Source of the DNA: JBBQVZ01 sp963695975
GTDB lineage: Bacteria > Actinomycetota > UBA4738 > HRBIN12
Direction of reading: 5' to 3'
DNA length: 64,000 nucleotides
NCBI GenBank assembly: GCA_963695975.1
Contig: CAVOIB010000009.1
Span: forward strand, 1-64,000
Position numbers and translations under genes: made by a program. Below, piece by piece: positions 42,857 through 52,328 of the stretch. Position 1 is the first letter of the stretch. Every line of letters begins with the position of its first letter. The notes under the pieces were generated by a model. The model was given only the letters and a program-made list of their open reading frames with translations, was not told the origin of the DNA and did not search any database.

Positions 42857-43633
42857 TCAGACGTCGGGCGTCAGCTCGACGATGCGGCACGTGGTGCGCC
42901 AGCGAGTGATCGACTCGGCGGGCGCGCCGGCGCGGCTCTTGCGCTTGTCGGCCAGGACCTTCGCCGCCTCTTCCCATTCCGCGCCCTCGAGCTCTCGCTG
43001 CGCCGCGTAGAACTCCTCGAGCGAGGTGTCGCGAAGCTTCCGGCGCGAGATCACGACGAGCTGGTGGGCGTCCGGGACGCCGGGGATCGTCTGTTCCTCC
43101 GGGCCGGGCTCCTTCTGCGAGAGCACGAGGATCTTGCCGTTCTTGTAGGCGAACCAGGCCGGCGCCATCCGGCGCTTCCCGTTCGGCGCCTCGGTCCCGA
43201 TCCAGATCACGTCGGACTTCTTGAGCCCGTCCTCGGTCTCCTTCGGGAGCTTCGTGGGCGCGGTCTGCACGAAGACGGGGATGTCGATCTCACCGACGAT
43301 CTCGCCGTTCAGGATGAACGAGGCCACGAACGTGCCCGTCTCGTCGAACACGGCGTCGTCGATCAGGTCGACCTCGGTGGTGAGGTCCATCGCGCCGACC
43401 ATCCGGCGCGCTTCGGGTCCCCAGCGGTAGATCGTGCGGCCCGACGGTCCGATCAGCCGGAACTCCTCGTTCACGAAGCCGGTCGGCACCTTCCACGCGC
43501 GGAACACGACGAACGGGAGCGCCGGCCCGGGCTGGCCCACCAGGTAGACGCCGTCGTTCGCCTCGTTGCCGTACGCGTCCCAGACGCGCTTGTCCACTAC
43601 GGCTGCCGCGACGAGTTCCCCCACGACCATCAT
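42857..43633 (-). CDS. Conserved hypothetical protein, possibly split-barrel related
   Basis: A 258-residue soluble protein that I do not recognise. The N-terminal half is beta-rich (YLVGQPGPALPFVVFRAWKV, FRLIGPSGRTIYRW). The C-terminal half carries IWIGTEAPNGKRRMAPAWFA followed by KNGKILVLSQKEPG, reminiscent of FMN-binding split barrels (P-x-W/F then a strand), and ends in a basic/acidic helix (LADKRKSRAG). It converges on aroF with a six-base gap. The role is open. Confidence 0.6.
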   Translation of the reverse strand: MMVVGELVAAAVVDKRVWDAYGNEANDGVYLVGQPGPALPFVVFRAWKVPTGFVNEEFRLIGPSGRTIYRWGPEARRMVGAMDLTTEVDLIDDAVFDETGTFVASFILNGEIVGEIDIPVFVQTAPTKLPKETEDGLKKSDVIWIGTEAPNGKRRMAPAWFAYKNGKILVLSQKEPGPEEQTIPGVPDAHQLVVISRRKLRDTSLEEFYAAQRELEGAEWEEAAKVLADKRKSRAGAPAESITRWRTTCRIVELTPDV

Positions 43634-43693
43634 CGGGGCGAAGGATATACGACCGGTCTTGCCCCGATGGCGACGGCTCGGCGTTGTGGTGAG

Positions 43694-44866
43694 TCAAACG
43701 GTGCGGGCGAGCCACAAGCGTGGCTCTTCGATCTCGGGGAGCGACGGCATCGCTTCCGCGGAGTCCCACATGCGGGTGAGCGTGGCCTCGTCCGTCTGCT
43801 CGACCACTGTGTCGCAGAACGCGCGGCCTTGGACGTACTGGTCGCGCTTCATCTCGATCCCCAACAGACGCTCGAACACAGGATCCCCGGCCTCGCCCTC
43901 GCGGTAGCGACGCATCGCCTCCGAGATCTGTCCGTACGACGGCAACAGCTCGCGTCCGAGGGCGTGCATCACGTGGTCGCCGTACCCCTCCGCGGCGGCC
44001 ATGAACGACTGGATCCGGCCGAGCTTGATCCGCTGCTCGTCGTCGAGCACGGCGCCGAACAGACCGTCCTCGGACTCCATCACCGATCTGAGCGCCTCGG
44101 GATCCGACGCGTCGAGCAACGACAAGCGTTCCTGCATCTGCGCCGCGTCGATCTTCAGCGTGGAGAGGAAGTCCGCCAGGAGCTCGGAGAACCGCCCGCT
44201 CGCCCACGGCTGCGCGAACTCGAACCGGTGCGTGACCTCGTGGATCGCGATGTAGGTGCGGAACTCGGTCCGGTCGAGCGACCAATCGCGTTCGAACCGA
44301 GCGATGTTCGGGACGACGAACAACAGCGCGCCGGGGCCCGATCGCGGGACCGCGATGTCGTACTGGCCCAGAACGTGCTGGCCAAGGAACCCGAGCACGG
44401 TGCCCACCTGGGCACCGAGCAGCAACGGCGAGAGCTGCTCCAACAGACCCGCCATGCCCTGCATCTCCGGCGGAAGCTGCCCGCCGATCGCCTCGCGGGA
44501 CGCGTCGCCCATGGCCGCGGCGATCGTCTTCGCGGCGGGCTCGAGCAACGTCTTCAGGCTCTCGGTGTTCGCGTTCACCCATTCGGCGCGCCGGACCGGC
44601 CTGACGTCGGCGACGTCGGTGGGAGCATCCAGTCCGGTGAAGCGGCCGACGTGGAGTTCCGCCACGCGGGCGGCCTCCTGGAACGTGGTCAGGTCGGCGT
44701 CGGTCGGCGCTGGGTCCTCGTGTCCCTCCTGCGCGCTCGCGATCCCGATCTGCCTCGCCAGCTCCCAGTTCACCGGGCCGGACGACGAGGACATGACCCG
44801 CTGCAGCTCGCGGAAGAGCGGCGCGTCGGCGAACGCTTCGGGGTCGTCACCGAACGGGAAGTCCAT
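43694..44866 (-). CDS. Zinc metalloprotease, DUF2342 family
   Basis: A 390-residue protein of the actinobacterial DUF2342 / F420-biosynthesis-associated metalloprotease family. The zinc motif HEVTH is at residues 209-213 (YIAIHEVTHRFEF), with the expected downstream Glu-rich helix. PVNWELARQIG and VVPNIARFERDW are family hallmarks. The start ATG at 44866 gives the usual MDFPFGDDP. The link to coenzyme F420 comes from gene neighbourhoods in other organisms and is not supported here. It is divergent from moaE. Confidence 0.88.
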   Translation of the reverse strand: MDFPFGDDPEAFADAPLFRELQRVMSSSSGPVNWELARQIGIASAQEGHEDPAPTDADLTTFQEAARVAELHVGRFTGLDAPTDVADVRPVRRAEWVNANTESLKTLLEPAAKTIAAAMGDASREAIGGQLPPEMQGMAGLLEQLSPLLLGAQVGTVLGFLGQHVLGQYDIAVPRSGPGALLFVVPNIARFERDWSLDRTEFRTYIAIHEVTHRFEFAQPWASGRFSELLADFLSTLKIDAAQMQERLSLLDASDPEALRSVMESEDGLFGAVLDDEQRIKLGRIQSFMAAAEGYGDHVMHALGRELLPSYGQISEAMRRYREGEAGDPVFERLLGIEMKRDQYVQGRAFCDTVVEQTDEATLTRMWDSAEAMPSLPEIEEPRLWLARTV

Positions 44867-44906
44867 GCACCCATCGTACGACCGGCCCATCGATAGGATG
44901 ACCTGC

Positions 44907-45332
44907 GTGTCCGTCCCAACCCGTGTTCGAGTCACCACCGATCCGCTGTCGGTCGACGAGGCACTCGCGTTCGTTGCCGATCCCTCGGCCGGCGGCATCT
45001 GCGTGTTCGTCGGCACGGTTCGCGACCACTCCGAGGCGGGAGACGTGACCGGCTTGCGATACGAGGCTTGGGACGAGCTCGCGATCGCGCGGCTCGGCGA
45101 GCTGGCCGAGGAGCTCGCCGAGAAGTGGCCGGTCAAGAAGGTGGCGATCCTTCACCGCACGGGCGACCTCGGCGTGGGGGAGCTGAGCGTTGTGGTCGCG
45201 TGTTCCGCACCGCACCGGGCCGATGCGTTCGAAGCCTGCCGTCACGGCATCGAGCGCCTCAAGGAGGACGTCCCGATCTGGAAGAAGGAGTCGCTCGTTA
45301 CCGGCGAGGCACATTGGGTGATGGGCAGCTGA
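44907..45332 (+). CDS. moaE: Molybdopterin synthase large subunit
   Basis: A 141-residue MoaE that transfers sulfur from MoaD onto precursor Z to form molybdopterin. GGICVFVGTVRDHSEAGDV, YEAWDELAIARL, HRTGDLGVGELSVVVACSAP and PIWKKE (catalytic Lys pair) are intact. The GTG start lies seven bases after a -10-like TAGGAT (44894-44899), consistent with leaderless translation; an ATG at 44898 is an alternative. It overlaps mreB by one base. No moaD, moaA or moaC is nearby. Confidence 0.93.
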   Translation: MSVPTRVRVTTDPLSVDEALAFVADPSAGGICVFVGTVRDHSEAGDVTGLRYEAWDELAIARLGELAEELAEKWPVKKVAILHRTGDLGVGELSVVVACSAPHRADAFEACRHGIERLKEDVPIWKKESLVTGEAHWVMGS

Positions 45333-46351
45333 TGGGACGCGACCTCGCGATCGACCTCGGCACGGCGAATACGCTCGTGTATCGGCAGGGCGACGGCGTC
45401 GTATTCGCTGAGCCGACGGTCGTCGCGATGCACGCGGGAAGCGGAGAGGTCGTGGCCATGGGCGACGACGTCTGGCGTCTCGTCGGCGGGGACTCGGGCA
45501 ACGTCGTCGCGGTCCGGCCGCTGCGGACCGGCGTCATGACCGAGTTCGACATCACGCAACGGATGTTGGAAGTGGTGGTGCGGCGCTCGGCCGCCTCACG
45601 GTTCCCGAAGCCGCGGGTGCTCGTCGCGGTCCCCTCGATGGCCTCTGAGGTCGAGAAGCGTGCGGTCGAGGAGGCGATCCGCTCCGCGGGTGGCGGCCGG
45701 AACGTCACGCTCGTGGAGGAGCCGCTCGCGGCGGCGATCGGCGCCGGTCTGCCGATCCACGAGCCGATCGGCAACCTGGTCGTCGACATCGGCGGCGGAC
45801 GCTCGGAGATGGCCGTCGTCTCGATGGGCGGTGTCGTGAGCGGCCGTTCGGTCCAGCTCGGTGGGTTCGACCTGGACGCGGCGATCCAGGAAGACATCCG
45901 CGAGCGCTACGGCGTCGCGATCGGGGAGAAGGCGGCCGAGGAGATCAAGATCTCGATCGGGTCCGCGTTCCCGACCTCGACAGGCAAGGCCGCCGTCGTG
46001 ACAGGCCGCGAGCTCTCGACCGGGAACACGATCGAGGTGACGGTGAGCGAGGACGAGGTGCGCCAGGCGATGTCGGGCACGGTGCGCGACATCGTCGACA
46101 CCGCGCGCCTGTGTCTTGCCGAGGCGCCGCCGGAGCTCACCCACGACATCCTGGAGACCGGACTATTCCTGACGGGCGGCGGCAGCATGCTCCGCGGGAT
46201 CGACATGCTGCTCGCGCAGGAGTGCGAGGTGCCGGTCCACGCCACCGAACGTCCACTCGAGACGGTCGTGATCGGAGCTGGACGGATGCTGGAGCATCTG
46301 GCGGACTACCAGACCTCGTTCCAGCTCGTGCGGCGCAAGGCGAGTCGATGA
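45332..46351 (+). CDS. mreB: Rod shape-determining MreB-like actin
   Basis: A 339-residue bacterial actin. Phosphate-1 motif AIDLGTANTLVY, LVAVPSMASEVEKRAVEEA, phosphate-2 VVDIGGGRSEMAVVSMGGV and the adenosine motif FLTGGGSMLRGIDMLL are present. It polymerises with ATP under the membrane to guide wall synthesis. It is coupled to moaE (TGATG) rather than to mreC/mreD/rodA, which are absent, so it may be a secondary copy or an orphan. Confidence 0.92.
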   Translation: MGRDLAIDLGTANTLVYRQGDGVVFAEPTVVAMHAGSGEVVAMGDDVWRLVGGDSGNVVAVRPLRTGVMTEFDITQRMLEVVVRRSAASRFPKPRVLVAVPSMASEVEKRAVEEAIRSAGGGRNVTLVEEPLAAAIGAGLPIHEPIGNLVVDIGGGRSEMAVVSMGGVVSGRSVQLGGFDLDAAIQEDIRERYGVAIGEKAAEEIKISIGSAFPTSTGKAAVVTGRELSTGNTIEVTVSEDEVRQAMSGTVRDIVDTARLCLAEAPPELTHDILETGLFLTGGGSMLRGIDMLLAQECEVPVHATERPLETVVIGAGRMLEHLADYQTSFQLVRRKASR

Positions 46352-46358
46352 ATAGCGG

Positions 46359-46673
46359 CTAGGACGCGGCCTTGGACAGTAGATCCGCGATCATCGACCC
46401 CGCCTGGTAGAGCGCGAAGGCAAGGAGCGCCGCCGCGAGCGTGATCGCGATCAACAGTCCGAGGACGCCCGCCGCCCGCGTCTGCCAGGAACGCCTGTCG
46501 GAACCGATCGGCACGTAGACGCCGTCGCCGGCATCGGGTCCTCGAGCCGGCGGTTCCGACAAGAACCCGTCGCCGTCGGACGCGGTCGCCACGTCCTGGC
46601 CAGCGCGGAGCGTGAGCCAGAAGACGAGAGCGCCCGTCGCGAGCGCCACGGCGAAGACCATCACATAAGCCAT
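46359..46673 (-). CDS. Two-helix membrane protein
   Basis: A 104-residue protein. MAYVMVFAVALATGALVFWL forms the first helix, a ~45-residue Asp/Pro/Gly-rich loop follows, then AAGVLGLLIAITLAAALLAF forms the second. No family is recognised. It converges on mreB with a seven-base gap and is divergent from the PDZ protease gene. Confidence 0.65.
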   Translation of the reverse strand: MAYVMVFAVALATGALVFWLTLRAGQDVATASDGDGFLSEPPARGPDAGDGVYVPIGSDRRSWQTRAAGVLGLLIAITLAAALLAFALYQAGSMIADLLSKAAS

Positions 46674-46747
46674 GGGATCTGCGCGCGAGCCTATCCCGAA
46701 CGTGCCCGCTCGTTCACCTCCGCGGCCCGTACGATGGCTCTTCGGTC

Positions 46748-47737
46748 ATGTCACGACTCAGACGCTTCATCTCCGGGTTCGTCGTCGCGCTCGTCATCGG
46801 TCTCGCGTTCCTGCTCGGCTGGGTCCAGCTGCCGTACTACTCGCTCGGGCCCGGTCCGGCGCGCGACGTCGAGCCACTGATCCACGTGACGGGCCACCAG
46901 GAGTTCCCGTCACCTGGTGAGCTCATCATGACCACGGTCCGGTTCCACACCGTGAGCGCGTTGGGGGCGCTGATCGCGTGGCTCGATCCGCATCAGGCGG
47001 TCGTGTCCGAGCATGTGCTCTACCCACCCGGCGAGAGCGCCGAGCAGGAAACTCAGCGGGCGCTGTCGCAGATGGACCAGAGCAAGATCGACGCAACGTA
47101 CGTCGTACTTAGGCGCCTGGCCGGCTATCCGAAAGCTCACGGCGATGGAGCGTTGATCGAGTTCGTGTATCCCGGATGCCCCGCGGAGGGGGCACTGTTC
47201 GCCGGGGACGTGATCCATCAGGTCAACGGGTCTCCCGTGCATTCGCAGAACGAGGCCGCCGCCGCGCTCGACGCCGCGCCGCTCCACGCACCGATCACGT
47301 TCCAGGTGGAGGCCGCCGGGGAGACCCACGACCTGCGCGTCACGCGCGGCCGCTGTCCCGGGACGGATCGTCCGCTCGTCGGCATCAACCTGATCGATCA
47401 GTTCCCGTTCGACGTGCGGATCTCGAGCGGAGACGTCGGGGGACCCTCGGCCGGGCTCATGTGGGCGCTCGGCCTGTACGACCTGCTCACGCCCGGCGAC
47501 CTCACGGGTGGACGAACCGTGGCCGGCACGGGGACGATCGACACGCGCGGCCGCGTCGGGCCCATCGGAGGGATCCAGGACAAGGTGATCGGTGCCGAAC
47601 GGGAGGGCGCGGACCTGTTCCTGGTCCCGGCGGACAACATGAAGGACCTGCAGGGCGTGGACACGGGCGACATGCGGCTCGCGCCGGTGGCGACGTTCCA
47701 GGAGGCGTTGGATGCGCTGGGAGCCCCGCGGCCTTAA
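46748..47737 (+). CDS. Membrane-anchored PDZ and Lon-type (S16) protease
   Basis: A 329-residue YlbL-like protein. An N-terminal anchor (ISGFVVALVIGLAFLLGWVQLPYY, with YYSLGPGPARDVEPLI typical of the family) is followed by a PDZ domain (about residues 130-200, YPGCPAEGALFAGDVIHQVN) and a Lon proteolytic domain with Ser in GDVGGPSAGLMWALGLYDLL and Lys in GGIQDKVIGAE. It probably degrades or processes proteins at the outer face of the membrane. It is followed 80 bases later by UPF0182. Confidence 0.93.
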   Translation: MSRLRRFISGFVVALVIGLAFLLGWVQLPYYSLGPGPARDVEPLIHVTGHQEFPSPGELIMTTVRFHTVSALGALIAWLDPHQAVVSEHVLYPPGESAEQETQRALSQMDQSKIDATYVVLRRLAGYPKAHGDGALIEFVYPGCPAEGALFAGDVIHQVNGSPVHSQNEAAAALDAAPLHAPITFQVEAAGETHDLRVTRGRCPGTDRPLVGINLIDQFPFDVRISSGDVGGPSAGLMWALGLYDLLTPGDLTGGRTVAGTGTIDTRGRVGPIGGIQDKVIGAEREGADLFLVPADNMKDLQGVDTGDMRLAPVATFQEALDALGAPRP

Positions 47738-47816
47738 CCCGTTCGTTCCGTACGCCATGGGTTAGGCTGGCCGTCCGCGGCCAGGCTCGGTCGCGCGAGG
47801 GAGACGGAACACCGAC

Positions 47817-50675
47817 ATGATGCGACGGACGATCCCGGCGGGAACCCGCCGTTGGCCGCTCATCGTGGTTGCCGTGGTCGTCCTGTTGTTCATCCTCCTG
47901 TCGGTGATGTCGGGCTTCTACGTCGACCTGCTCTGGTTCAAAGAGGTCAAGCTCTCGAGCGTCTTCTGGTCGGTGCTGCGCACCAAGTTCGTGCTCGGGT
48001 TGATCTTCGGGCTGTTGTTCTTCGCGTTGCTGTACGTCAACCTCCTCATCGTCCGGTGGATCACGCCCGAGACGCGGATCCTCACGCCCGAGCAGGAGGC
48101 GGTTGAACGTGTCCGACAGAACCTCGAGCCGTACCTACGCTGGCTCATCCCGCTCGGCTCGGCGACGCTCGCGCTGATCGTCGGCATCGGCGTGTCGCGT
48201 GAATGGTCCACGTTCCTGTTGTGGCGCAACGGCGCCGGGCTCACGTTCGGCCACCCGGAGCCGCTCTTCCATCGGGATCCCGCTTTCTACATCTTCAACC
48301 TGCCGTGGCTCCGGTTCCTGCAGGGGTGGCTGTTCTCGTCGCTCGTCGGCGTGACCCTGATCGTGATCATCGCGCACTTCCTCTGGGGTGGGATCCAGCC
48401 TCAGGCGTCGGCGTTCGCGGACAAGGTCTCGCCCGCCGTTCGAGCCCACCTGTCGGTGCTCCTGGGGTTGATCATGCTGGCGAAGGCCTGGGGCTACTAC
48501 TTGGGCCGGTTCGATCTGCTCACGTCGCCTCGCGGCGTGGTGGAGGGCGCGTCGTACACCGACGTGCATGCGCAGTTGCCTGCCCTCAACTTCCTGGCGA
48601 TCGTCGCGGTGATCTGTGCGGTGCTGTTCTTGGTGAACATCCGCGTGCGCCTGTGGAGCCTGCCCGTGATCGCCGTTGGTCTGCTCGCGCTGGTCTCGGT
48701 GTTGCTTGGCACGGTGTACCCCGCGCTGGTGCAGCAGTTCAGCGTCAAGCCGCAGGAACAGCAGCGTGAGACCCCATACATCGAGGACAACATCGCCGGC
48801 ACTCGATGGGCCTTCAAGCTGGACACGATCGATGTCTCCGAGCGTCCCGCTGATCCGGCCGTCTCTGCCGACGCGCTCGACCAGAACGCGGCGACGGTGT
48901 CCAACATCCGGCTGTGGCGCCCCTCCGTGCTCAAGGAGAACTTCCAATCGCTGCAACGGATCCGGCAGTACTACGAGTTCGAGGATGTCGACGTCGACAG
49001 GTACGACCTGTCCGGGAGCAAGCGTGTCTTGATGGTCTCGGGGCGCGAGGTCACGCAGAACGGCATCCCCTCCGGCGGCCAGACGTGGCAGAACACGCAC
49101 CTGGTGTACACGCACGGGTACGGTGCCGTCGCGGCGCAGGTGAACACCGCGTCGACCGAAGGCGCTCCTTCGCTCACGCTGCGCGATATCCCGCCGGTGG
49201 GCGAGCCGGCGATCTCCCAGCCGCAGCTCTACTTCGGGGAGCTGAACGACGTGCCGTTCGTGGTGACGAATACGGGCTCGAAAGAGCTCGACTACGAAGG
49301 CGCGTCACAGGAGCAGGACACGGTCTATTCCGGAACCGGCGGGATCCCGATGGGGAACATGCTTCAGCGGGCGTTGTTCGCATGGCGCTTCAAGGACATC
49401 AACCTGCTGATCTCGGGACTGATCCATCCAGACAGCCGGATCATGATCTTCCGCCAGATCCAGCAGCGTGTCCCGAAGCCCGCCCCCTTCCTGCGGTTCG
49501 ATGCGGACCCGTACCTGGCGATCGTTGCCGGCAAGCTCACGTGGATCTACGACGCGTACACGACGACGACCGAATATCCGTACTCGCAGGCGGTGGACCT
49601 CGGTGACGCGACCGACGGTCTGATGACGGGTCGCTCGAACTACATGCGGAACTCGGTGAAAGTCACGGTGGACGCCTACACGGGGGCGATGACCTACTAC
49701 CTGGTGGACCCGAGCGACCCGATCGCGGTGGCGTGGTCTCGCGCCTTCCCCGACATGTTCACGCCGCTCTCGGACGCCTCGCCCGACCTGCTGGCGCATT
49801 TCCGTTACCCCGAGAACCTCTTCCAGGTGCAGGCGACGCAGTTCTCTACATACCACGTGACGGACCCGGCGGTGTTCTTCCAGAAGCAGGACGTGTGGCA
49901 GTTACCGACCGACCCGACGATCGCGGGGAACAACCCCGCGGCGGCGGGCACGACCGCGGCGGGGGGGCCGCTACGCCCCTACTACACGCTGATGCGCCTG
50001 CCTAGTGCGACCGACGAGCACTTCCAGCTGATCCTGCCGTTCACGCCCGAGGGACGGCAGAACATGACGTCATGGATGGCCGCGGACTCCGACCCGATCT
50101 CCTATGGCAAGTTGACCGCGTATACGTTCCCATCGGGGAGAAACGTCGACGGTCCGACCCAGGTGTTCGCGCAGATCAATCAGGATCCGGCGTTCTCCTC
50201 GTTGAGGACGCTCCTCGGTCAAGGAGGATCGACGATCGTGTTCGGCGACTTCCTCGTGATACCGATCAACGACTCGTTCCTCTACGTCCAACCCGTCTAC
50301 GTGCGCTCGAACCAGGAGAACTCGATCCCCGAGCTGAAGCGCGTGGTGGTCGTGAACGGCAACACGGTCGGGCTGGGGACGAGCCTCTCCGAGGCAATCG
50401 CCGACTCCACGAGCGGGCAACCATCGGGTGGCGGTGGGGAGACACCTCCGCCCGGAGGCAGCATCGACGAGCAGGTCGCCGGGCTGTTGGATCAGGCGTT
50501 GCAGCACTTCGCCGCGGCCAACGCGGCGCTCACCGCGGGGAACCTGGCCACCTACCAGTCGGAGCTCGACCAAGCCCAGCAGCTCGTCCAACAGGCGAAC
50601 GACCTGATCGCCCAGCAGAGCGCGAGTGGAGCGGGAGGCGCGACGCCGACGCCCACGGCGAGTCCGTCTCCGTAG
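47817..50675 (+). CDS. UPF0182 family large membrane protein
   Basis: A 952-residue protein. About seven helices occupy residues ~14-310 (VVAVVVLLFILLSVMSGFYV with DLLWFKEV, the family start; FIFNLPWLRFLQGWLFSSL; VLLGTVYPALVQQFSVKPQE). A large extracytoplasmic domain follows (IEDNIAGTRWAFKLD, VSGREVTQNG, FGELNDVPFVVTNTG, GNMLQRALFAWRF). The end is low complexity (GGGGETPPPGG, then Gln-rich helix and Thr/Pro tail). The family is widespread in actinobacteria and cyanobacteria; its function is not known. Confidence 0.93.
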   Translation: MMRRTIPAGTRRWPLIVVAVVVLLFILLSVMSGFYVDLLWFKEVKLSSVFWSVLRTKFVLGLIFGLLFFALLYVNLLIVRWITPETRILTPEQEAVERVRQNLEPYLRWLIPLGSATLALIVGIGVSREWSTFLLWRNGAGLTFGHPEPLFHRDPAFYIFNLPWLRFLQGWLFSSLVGVTLIVIIAHFLWGGIQPQASAFADKVSPAVRAHLSVLLGLIMLAKAWGYYLGRFDLLTSPRGVVEGASYTDVHAQLPALNFLAIVAVICAVLFLVNIRVRLWSLPVIAVGLLALVSVLLGTVYPALVQQFSVKPQEQQRETPYIEDNIAGTRWAFKLDTIDVSERPADPAVSADALDQNAATVSNIRLWRPSVLKENFQSLQRIRQYYEFEDVDVDRYDLSGSKRVLMVSGREVTQNGIPSGGQTWQNTHLVYTHGYGAVAAQVNTASTEGAPSLTLRDIPPVGEPAISQPQLYFGELNDVPFVVTNTGSKELDYEGASQEQDTVYSGTGGIPMGNMLQRALFAWRFKDINLLISGLIHPDSRIMIFRQIQQRVPKPAPFLRFDADPYLAIVAGKLTWIYDAYTTTTEYPYSQAVDLGDATDGLMTGRSNYMRNSVKVTVDAYTGAMTYYLVDPSDPIAVAWSRAFPDMFTPLSDASPDLLAHFRYPENLFQVQATQFSTYHVTDPAVFFQKQDVWQLPTDPTIAGNNPAAAGTTAAGGPLRPYYTLMRLPSATDEHFQLILPFTPEGRQNMTSWMAADSDPISYGKLTAYTFPSGRNVDGPTQVFAQINQDPAFSSLRTLLGQGGSTIVFGDFLVIPINDSFLYVQPVYVRSNQENSIPELKRVVVVNGNTVGLGTSLSEAIADSTSGQPSGGGGETPPPGGSIDEQVAGLLDQALQHFAAANAALTAGNLATYQSELDQAQQLVQQANDLIAQQSASGAGGATPTPTASPSP

Positions 50676-50681
50676 GACGCC

Positions 50682-52238
50682 TCAGTCCTGGAGGCGGAAG
50701 CCCAGGTCGGCCTCGATGTCGGCGACGTCCATCTGGGCCTTCTGCAGCCGGCCCGAGTAGTCCCAGTTCATGGCTTGCCAGCGCGTGAACTGATCGAGTA
50801 CCCAGATCCCCGACTGCCGGGAGCCGTTGCCACTCTTTCCGTTGCCGCCGAACGGCAGGTGGGCCTCCGCGCCCGACGTCGAGTTGTTCACGGAGACCAT
50901 CCCGGCGGTGACACGCTCGCGGAATCGGAACGCGTGGAGCGGGTCCCGCGTGTAGATCGACGACGACAGTCCGTACCCGTGGCCGTTCGCGAGCGCGATC
51001 GCTTCGTCGAACGTTCCGAACGACGCGACCGCGACGATCGGCCCGAACGTCTCTCTGCGATACAGCTCGTCGTCTCCGGTCACACCGTCCACGATCGTCG
51101 GGTGACAGTAGATGCCTTCGTCGGGATCGCCGACGAACCCATCGCGCGGATTGCGGGAGCCGATGCGCCCGCTGCCGCTCGATCCGCTCACCGCGTGATG
51201 CGGTCGGATCAACTCCAGCCAGCCCAGGAAGCGATCGCAGAACCGTTGGCTGATCATCGGGCCGTACAAGACGTCCCGCGTGGGATCGCCGATCGGCGCG
51301 TCGCGCACCGCCTTGTCGAACCGCGCCACGAACTCGTCGTGCACGTCAGCGTGCACGATCGCGACGCCGAGCGACGTGCACCGTTGGCCGGCGGTGCCGA
51401 ACCCGCTGAAGAGCGCACCCTCGACCGCCAGATCGAGATCGGCGTCGGGCATCACGACGAGGGGGTTCTTCCCGCCGAGTTCGAGGCAGGGCGACTGCAG
51501 GTGGCGCCCGCAAAGCTCGCCGATCCGCGCGCCCACGTCGGTGGAGCCGGTGAACCCGACCTTGTCGACCAAGCGCTCGCCCAGTGCATGCTCGAGCCCC
51601 GCGAACGTTTCCGGTCCGTCGGCGAGCACCATGTTGAACACGCCGTCCGGCAATCCGGCGTGCAGGATCAGCTGCGCGAACGCTTCGGCGGTCGCGGGCG
51701 TGTACTCCGCGGGCTTCCAGACGACGGCGTTCCCGCACAGAAGGGCCGGGATCAAGTACCAGGAGGGAACCGCGACCGGGAAGTTCCCGGCGGTGATGAT
51801 CGCCGCCACACCCACCGGCATCCTGAACGTGAAGAGCTGTTTGTCGGGCATCTCCGACGGCACGGTTTGGCCGTAGAGGCGGCGACCTTCGCCGAGGAAG
51901 AAGTTGCATGTGTCGATGACTTCCTGGACCTCCCCACGCGACTCGGCGATCGGCTTGCCGATCTCGCGTGTGAGGAGCCGGGAGAGCGCCTCCTTGTTCT
52001 CCTCCACCAACCGCCCGAGCTGCTGGATCGCTCGGCCGCGGACAGGTGCCGGGACCGCAGCCCACGCCGGTTGGGCCGTTCGAGCCGCGCTGCAGGCCTC
52101 GACGAAGGTCGCGGCATCGCCCAGGAGCGCGTTCGCGACCGTGTCGAGGAGCGCGGCCGGGTTGGCGACGGTGAGTCGGCCGCCGGGCGCATCACGCATG
52201 ACACGTCCACCGATCAACGACGAGACGGTTCGCGGCAT
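50682..52238 (-). CDS. Aldehyde dehydrogenase (semialdehyde type)
   Basis: A 518-residue NAD(P)-dependent aldehyde dehydrogenase. The glutamate is in CLELGGKNPLVVMPDADLD and the catalytic Cys in GTAGQRCTSLGVAIVH. GFTGSTDVGARIGE is the cofactor loop and ETFGPIVAVASF the C-terminal signature. The GQRCTS context and overall look are closest to ALDH7-like aminoadipate-semialdehyde and related dehydrogenases, so a semialdehyde substrate (lysine or proline catabolism) is plausible but unproven. It converges on UPF0182. Confidence 0.9.
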   Translation of the reverse strand: MPRTVSSLIGGRVMRDAPGGRLTVANPAALLDTVANALLGDAATFVEACSAARTAQPAWAAVPAPVRGRAIQQLGRLVEENKEALSRLLTREIGKPIAESRGEVQEVIDTCNFFLGEGRRLYGQTVPSEMPDKQLFTFRMPVGVAAIITAGNFPVAVPSWYLIPALLCGNAVVWKPAEYTPATAEAFAQLILHAGLPDGVFNMVLADGPETFAGLEHALGERLVDKVGFTGSTDVGARIGELCGRHLQSPCLELGGKNPLVVMPDADLDLAVEGALFSGFGTAGQRCTSLGVAIVHADVHDEFVARFDKAVRDAPIGDPTRDVLYGPMISQRFCDRFLGWLELIRPHHAVSGSSGSGRIGSRNPRDGFVGDPDEGIYCHPTIVDGVTGDDELYRRETFGPIVAVASFGTFDEAIALANGHGYGLSSSIYTRDPLHAFRFRERVTAGMVSVNNSTSGAEAHLPFGGNGKSGNGSRQSGIWVLDQFTRWQAMNWDYSGRLQKAQMDVADIEADLGFRLQD

Positions 52239-52328
52239 GCCCCATCGTCCCACGAGCGGATGCGGCCGGGCCACTTCAGAGTTGCGGGCCTTCGAGCCGA
52301 TGATTGGACCGAGGGGGAGGTGGGGTAC

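Noticed and set aside
43064..44896. A 610-codon open frame opposite the hypothetical and metalloprotease genes
   Set aside because: No recognisable domain, biased composition, and both opposite-strand genes are well supported.
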